Source: JBBRCX01 sp038204465
GTDB taxonomy: Bacteria > Planctomycetota > Phycisphaerae > Tepidisphaerales > Tepidisphaeraceae
Assembly: GCA_038204465.1 (NCBI GenBank)
Contig: JBBRCX010000152.1
Span: 1-8,540 of the forward strand
Length of the DNA: 8,540 bases
Direction of reading: 5' to 3'
Shown: in pieces, positions 5,480 to 8,540 of the stretch
Numbering within the stretch: the first letter of the stretch is position 1
How the letters are laid out: each line of letters begins with the position of its first letter
Made by a program: the position numbers and the translations under genes
The notes under the pieces: generated by a model
What the model was told of the DNA's origin: nothing
The model's database searches: none
What the model saw: the letters and a program-made list of their open reading frames with translations, nothing else

Positions 5480-6297
5480 CTCGAGTTCCTTCGAACCAAT
5501 CGGATGATTTCCCCGTTCCAGCGCTGCTGAAACGATTCCGCATCCATTACCACCAGTCCCAGCTGCGGATCCCCGAGCGTGACGCTCCCATTTGTATTGC
5601 AGCCGAGGAATACGCTCGAGTGCCCGTGCCGGGCCGCACTGAACCAGCTCAGCAATGTGTCCTCCGGCGGGACCAGCGACAGCAGCGCCGCTGGAACCTC
5701 CCGAAGGCCTGCAAAATTGGTGCGACAGACTTCGACCCGGTACGGGGTGTCCTCCGTCTTCAGAATCAGCCCGCGGTAAAGCCCCGCGATCATCGTGCCC
5801 CGAGGGCGCGTCAGGCACAGGTCGGCCATCTCCCGCTCGCTGGAACCGATGCCGTATGCGCGCAGCAGCGTCGCCCCCGCCGCGGCGCTGCACGATTGCG
5901 ATGACGTCTGCTGGCAAACGCCGCCGAGCCACTCATCCTGTAGCGGCGGTGGACTGCCCAGCAGCGGCCGGCAGACGTCGAACAGAAAATAGCCCAGCAG
6001 CGGCAGCACGACGATCGCCCTCAACCATGCCGGGCTGCGCCTCCGCGCTCGCCAGAAGATCCCGGCCAGAAGCGCGACCGCGGGCAGATGCCAGTTTCCA
6101 ACAACGATCAAATTCGAGAACGGCAACACGGCCGCCAGCCAGAGCCCCCGCGGCGTCGTCACGCAATAGATCCCCAGTGCAACCACCGCCGCGCACGCAA
6201 CGACGGCAACATACGGCCGGCCATACCGCAGCGCCGCCGCGAATAGCGCAATGGAAGCCAAAACAACAACCACGATCCCCGCATACAGGTCATTCAT
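5476..6297 (-). CDS. Membrane-anchored C39-like (papain-fold) putative cysteine peptidase
   Basis: A 273-residue protein. Residues 1-110 contain about four to five hydrophobic segments (roughly 5-24, 28-45, 51-67, 70-83, 92-107), followed by a soluble C-terminal domain. That domain resembles peptidase C39-like proteins: Gln130 and Cys136 in QTSSQSCSAAAGATLLRAYG (oxyanion Gln and nucleophile), SSEREMADLC (the typical SExxLA helix), HGHSSVFLG around 224-232 (catalytic His), and GDPQLG (242-247; Asp/Asn position) with a downstream ESFQQRWNGEII strand pattern typical of the family. The bacteriocin-type C39 family trims leader peptides after GG, but it is usually fused to an ABC transporter, which this is not. 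The start is ATG 6297, with GGTGAG six bases upstream. It is preceded by a possible small ORF (6305-6481) and followed by a coupled nucleoside hydrolase stub. The substrate is unknown. Confidence 0.72.
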   Translation of the reverse strand: MNDLYAGIVVVVLASIALFAAALRYGRPYVAVVACAAVVALGIYCVTTPRGLWLAAVLPFSNLIVVGNWHLPAVALLAGIFWRARRRSPAWLRAIVVLPLLGYFLFDVCRPLLGSPPPLQDEWLGGVCQQTSSQSCSAAAGATLLRAYGIGSSEREMADLCLTRPRGTMIAGLYRGLILKTEDTPYRVEVCRTNFAGLREVPAALLSLVPPEDTLLSWFSAARHGHSSVFLGCNTNGSVTLGDPQLGLVVMDAESFQQRWNGEIIRLVRRNSR

Positions 6298-6304
6298 CCT
6301 GTGC

Positions 6305-6481
6305 TCACCATTGGCCGCAGAGCGTAACAAACCGGTCCCGCGAAGTCCGCATGGGCTTGCAGACGTGGGGCGTCACTGCGGTGCGGAGCCCGGTCGTCAT
6401 AGCTGCTCCAGCGAAACAAAATGCTCGGGCGACTTCCGCTACACCGCCGCGATACCTCGCTCTCTTGCGCGGGTTGCCCAT
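6305..6481 (-). CDS. Possible small ORF, 58 residues, directly upstream of the C39-like gene
   Basis: ATG 6481 has a strong ribosome-binding site (GGAGG, 6487-6491, five bases away), and the frame ends only seven bases before the ATG of the C39-like gene. The product is basic (MGNPRKRARYRGG at the start), with a short moderately hydrophobic stretch (about 19-28) and three cysteines (about 22, 41, 55). No family is recognised. Codon third positions are less GC-biased than in neighbouring genes, which argues against a long-conserved coding sequence. It may be a leader ORF, a small partner of the C39-like protein, a relic, or noise. Confidence 0.3.
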   Translation of the reverse strand: MGNPRKRARYRGGVAEVARAFCFAGAAMTTGLRTAVTPHVCKPMRTSRDRFVTLCGQW

Positions 6482-6682
6482 CTTGACCTCCACGTCATTT
6501 CCAGTTGATAGATGCACTTATTGGAACGAGCGGGCGATGGAGACCGCCGGTCTCAACCGTTGTGCTTGTGAAAGGCCGGAAGCGTGCAATAAAAAAGAAG
6601 CTTTCCCCGGCTTTTGTCGTGGCGTGAAACCTAACCATTATTAACATCCCGCAACCTTAAAGACGTCAGACTGCGCAGTGAC
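6482..6682. other. Intergenic region between the C39 unit and the metallophosphoesterase
   Basis: About 200 bases without a supported gene between divergent units; the gap is 406 bases (6298-6703) if the small ORF is not real. It is the most AT-rich stretch in the window. It holds a dyad GAGACC-GCC-GGTCTC at 6540-6554, a larger hairpin at 6571-6615, and an AT-rich tract ATTATTAACAT near 6638-6648. TTGTCG (6615-6620) lies 16-18 bases before that tract and could be a weak plus-strand promoter. No tRNA or other RNA gene is seen. Confidence 0.4.
6571..6615 (+). terminator. Terminator-like hairpin in the leader of the metallophosphoesterase gene
   Basis: AAAGGCCGGAAGC (6571-6583) pairs with GCTTTCCCCGGCTTTT (6600-6615): nine pairs including one wobble, a small bulge, then four inner pairs. 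The loop is 16 bases and A-rich. The 3' arm ends in CTTTTG, so the plus strand has a weak intrinsic-terminator layout. No plus-strand gene ends upstream, so it would be an attenuator, a relic terminator, or a structured leader. It is AT-capped on both sides and could work poorly in either direction. Confidence 0.3.
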
Positions 6683-6703
6683 GTGGCAGGAGTCGTAGTT
6701 TCC

Positions 6704-7672
6704 GTGGACGAGCACGAACAGCTGAATCCACCCATCACTTCGTCGCCGACCCTGTCCGGCAATGCCGGCGCCTCGGCGTCGCGCCGCCAGTTCCTGCGCC
6801 AAGCCGCCGCTGGTGTTGGCAGCGCCGCGCTTGGCGGGACCGCCCTCTGGCTCACCCGGGAGCCCGACCCGACGCCTCCACTGTTCTACTTCGCCCTCGT
6901 TTCCGATACGCATGTCGGAAAGTTTGCCAACGCCTCCGCCGAACAGATGCAGCGCGCCGTTCAAGAGGTGAATTCTTCCGGCGCCGATTTCACCGTCTTT
7001 TGCGGCGACCTGATCGACCACGGCGAGTTGAGCGAAAATCAGCCGCGCTATAACCAATGGCGGCGCATCGCCGAGGGCTTGACCAACGACTACTACGCCA
7101 TCCCCGGAAATCACGACCCGGACGAGCCCTTCCGAACCTATCTGGGCCGGGAGACCGACTTCGTCATCGATCACAAGGGCCACCGCCTGATCTGCTTCAA
7201 GGACGCGCTGCTCAAGCCCTGGCATGATGGCCTCGTTAAGCCCGAGCAGGTGCGCTGGATCAGCCAGCGGGCCCGCGAAGCGGCCGACGCCGGCCAACGC
7301 GCCGTCCTGATATCGCATGTCACCTATCACGAGAACCACCGCCCCGACGCCGGCAAGTACATCCGCGAAGGCCGCGAGGCGCTCACCGAAGTGCTCGCCT
7401 CACGCCAGAACATCAGCGCGTTCTTCGCGGGACATTTCCACTGCGGGCTGCGCGGCTGGAACGACAACTTCGGAATCCAGGAAGTCATCCTTCCTTCCAC
7501 GTCGCACAATGCCAATCGAAGCTTCCGCCGCATGGGCGGCTACCACTTCAACGAATTCCGCACCGGTTGGACGCTGGTCAGTGTCCACGCCGACGAAATG
7601 ATCCTGCGCTACAAGCCCCTCGGCGCGCCGCTCAGCGTGCGTAAGCGCCTCTCCCTTCGCCCAATCGCCTGA
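6704..7672 (+). CDS. Tat-exported metallophosphoesterase (calcineurin-like)
   Basis: About 322 residues. A twin-arginine signal, SRRQFLRQAAAGVG (about 26-39; Arg27-Arg28, Phe30, Leu31) followed by a hydrophobic AALGGTALWL, predicts export of the folded enzyme. The catalytic domain shows the full calcineurin-like metal set: DTH (Asp68, His70), GDLIDHG (Asp102), GNHD (Asn136, His137), the lone His205 in ISHVTYHEN, and GHFH (243-246). The family hydrolyses phosphomonoesters or diesters with two metal ions, and the layout resembles CpdA/Icc-like phosphodiesterases. The substrate is unknown. I chose GTG 6704, eleven bases after AGGAG. The in-frame GTG 6683 would add seven residues but lacks a ribosome site. 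Tat leaders with long hydrophilic N-regions are common in planctomycetes. It converges with the GT39-like gene 14 bases away. Confidence 0.88.
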   Translation: MDEHEQLNPPITSSPTLSGNAGASASRRQFLRQAAAGVGSAALGGTALWLTREPDPTPPLFYFALVSDTHVGKFANASAEQMQRAVQEVNSSGADFTVFCGDLIDHGELSENQPRYNQWRRIAEGLTNDYYAIPGNHDPDEPFRTYLGRETDFVIDHKGHRLICFKDALLKPWHDGLVKPEQVRWISQRAREAADAGQRAVLISHVTYHENHRPDAGKYIREGREALTEVLASRQNISAFFAGHFHCGLRGWNDNFGIQEVILPSTSHNANRSFRRMGGYHFNEFRTGWTLVSVHADEMILRYKPLGAPLSVRKRLSLRPIA

Positions 7673-7686
7673 ATCAACCGCGCCCG

Positions 7687-8403
7687 TTATGGCTTGCCCC
7701 GCGCTTCACGAAGCGCCCGCGCAGTCCCCAGCGGTGTGATGCTCCCCGCGGTTCGATCGAAGAGGTAGAAATGACGCTCCGGCTGCCGCTGAGCGTAATA
7801 GTCGATGATCTCCTTGTTCCGCTCACCCAGGTCATGCGCCCGAATGATCGGCGCATCATCGGGCCACGCCGTATCCGTGTTATAGACCGGCTCCTCCCAC
7901 ATGGGATCTCCCTTCCGATAACGGAACAACACCACCGCCGGCTTCTCCAGCACCTCTGCTAGCTCCACATTCACCACGCGCAGCAGCTTGGAGCGGAACG
8001 TCTCATCGCTGATGCGCGGCGGATACCGGTCCGGAGTCAGAAGCATGTTGATCTCGTAGAAGTTCGTCAGCGCACACGTCGCGATGAGCAGCGTTGTGAG
8101 CGCAGCGATGGACGGACGCTCGGGAAACGCCGCCTCGACGCTGCGCGCTCCGAGCACCACGAGGAGCAGCACCGCCGGCGCAATCACCACCGCGTAGTGC
8201 TCGAGGAAGAAAGGGTTGAACGCGTACAGCACGACGAACAGCGGCAGCGCCGCAGCCAGCACGCGGCGGCGCGGATCCGTCAGTCCAGGCACTCCGACCG
8301 GCACGAAAACCAGCAGCAGCCGCACCGGAAGCGTCGTATCCACCAGCATCGGCAGCCACTTGCGCCACCAGGTCGACAGCAGCTTCCCCGGCCTGTGCGC
8401 CAC
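7687..8403 (-). CDS. GT39-like polytopic membrane protein, C-terminal part (5' end lost to IS insertion)
   Basis: The frame gives 238 residues from a GTG at 8403, but a TGA precedes it in frame inside the insertion sequence, so this is almost certainly the tail of a longer protein. Hydrophobic spans are seen at about 27-41, 47-63, 68-87 and 98-115. FFLEHYAVVIAPAVLLLVVLG is typical of the last membrane helices of dolichyl-phosphate-mannose-mannosyltransferase-like (GT39/PMT) planctomycete proteins, which number about 500-600 residues. Residues 125-238 form a soluble, probably periplasmic, C-terminal domain rich in aromatic and charged residues (MWEEPVYNTDTAW, ERHFYLFDRTAG). The catalytic acidic loop of GT39 enzymes, near the N-terminus, is missing, so the fragment should be inactive. 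GT39 assignment is by overall resemblance of the tail and is not certain. Confidence 0.65.
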   Translation of the reverse strand: MAHRPGKLLSTWWRKWLPMLVDTTLPVRLLLVFVPVGVPGLTDPRRRVLAAALPLFVVLYAFNPFFLEHYAVVIAPAVLLLVVLGARSVEAAFPERPSIAALTTLLIATCALTNFYEINMLLTPDRYPPRISDETFRSKLLRVVNVELAEVLEKPAVVLFRYRKGDPMWEEPVYNTDTAWPDDAPIIRAHDLGERNKEIIDYYAQRQPERHFYLFDRTAGSITPLGTARALREARGKP

Positions 8404-8540
8404 TAAAGGACTGTTTCAAAAATAGTGCCTACGGTTAATGCAGGATTGAAAACCGGAGGCATGGATGCCAAAGCCGTTAGTGCCGGATGAGCTATGGGAA
8501 TCGATCCAACCGCTTGTGCCCAAGCACAAAGCCCGACGCG
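8404..8540 (+). mobile_element. Left end of an IS5-type insertion sequence (partial)
   Basis: The membrane-protein frame ends abruptly at 8404, where GGACTGTTTCAAAAATAG (8408-8425) begins. This resembles the CTGTTTCAAAA-type inverted-repeat tips of IS5-family (IS427/IS1031-like) elements. The transposase starts 61 bases in. TAA at 8404-8406 may include the short target duplication. The exact end needs the right terminus, which is outside the window. Confidence 0.6.
8465..8540 (+). CDS. IS5-family transposase, N-terminus (partial at window edge)
   Basis: ATG 8465 has GGAGG five bases upstream (8455-8459) and reads MPKPLVPDELWESIQPLVPK, then HKARR, to the window edge. The LxDELWxxIxPLxPxxKxRR pattern is the start of the DUF4096-type N-terminal domain of IS5-family DDE transposases, which bind the element ends. 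Many of these genes are split in two overlapping frames; whether this one is cannot be seen. The ATG at 8461 is in another frame and stops after nine codons, so it is not the start. Confidence 0.8.
   Translation, partial: MPKPLVPDELWESIQPLVPKHKARR

Noticed and set aside
5655..6644. 329-codon open frame on the plus strand
   Set aside because: It is opposite the C39-like gene with its membrane helices and catalytic motifs; its Pro/Arg/Ser-rich translation is typical of antisense GC-rich DNA.
1..8540. CRISPR array, tRNA, rRNA or defence island
   Set aside because: No regularly spaced repeats, no tRNA-like cloverleaf and no recognisable defence genes were seen when reading both strands.

Overview
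The window looks like an accessory, transposon-rich piece of a high-GC bacterial chromosome, most likely from the Planctomycetota. This placement rests on recognised families, not a computed phylogeny: a secreted PEP-CTERM protein, a REP-associated tyrosine transposase (RAYT) remnant, a TPR protein fused to a YggX-like iron-trafficking domain, and IS4 and IS5 transposases of types common in that phylum. A metagenome-assembled origin cannot be excluded.

Left part (1-1330): the C-terminal end of an IS4-type transposase (2-223) is followed by a minus-strand PEP-CTERM, discoidin-like secreted protein (234-899). A GGACCCGTCCCG repeat, tandem at 237-260 and inverted at 1009-1023, brackets that gene. 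The tandem copy is read through and encodes the protein's last residues. A decayed, frameshifted 5' end of a RAYT gene follows (1072-1238).

Middle (1328-5429) is ordinary housekeeping-type DNA: a LOG-family nucleotide phosphoribohydrolase-like protein, a zinc-ribbon plus CBS-pair protein, then on the minus strand folE (GTP cyclohydrolase I) followed by the TPR-YggX fusion as a probable operon behind a good sigma70-type promoter. Divergent from folE lies an extended SDR epimerase/dehydratase.

Right part (5430-8540): a minus-strand unit holds a possible 58-residue ORF, a membrane-anchored C39-like papain-fold protein, and the first ~17 codons of a translationally coupled nucleoside hydrolase that is cut off exactly where the SDR gene ends, so a rearrangement junction lies near 5430. 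A Tat-exported metallophosphoesterase is divergent from this unit. The C-terminal part of a GT39-like polytopic membrane protein follows, cut by an incoming IS5-type element whose transposase starts at 8465 and runs off the window.

The best candidates for a second look are the TPR-YggX four-cysteine fusion, the REP repeat that has become protein-coding, the nucleoside hydrolase breakpoint, and the small GG-containing ORF just upstream of the C39-like protein. I do not see a complete novel defence or biosynthetic system.
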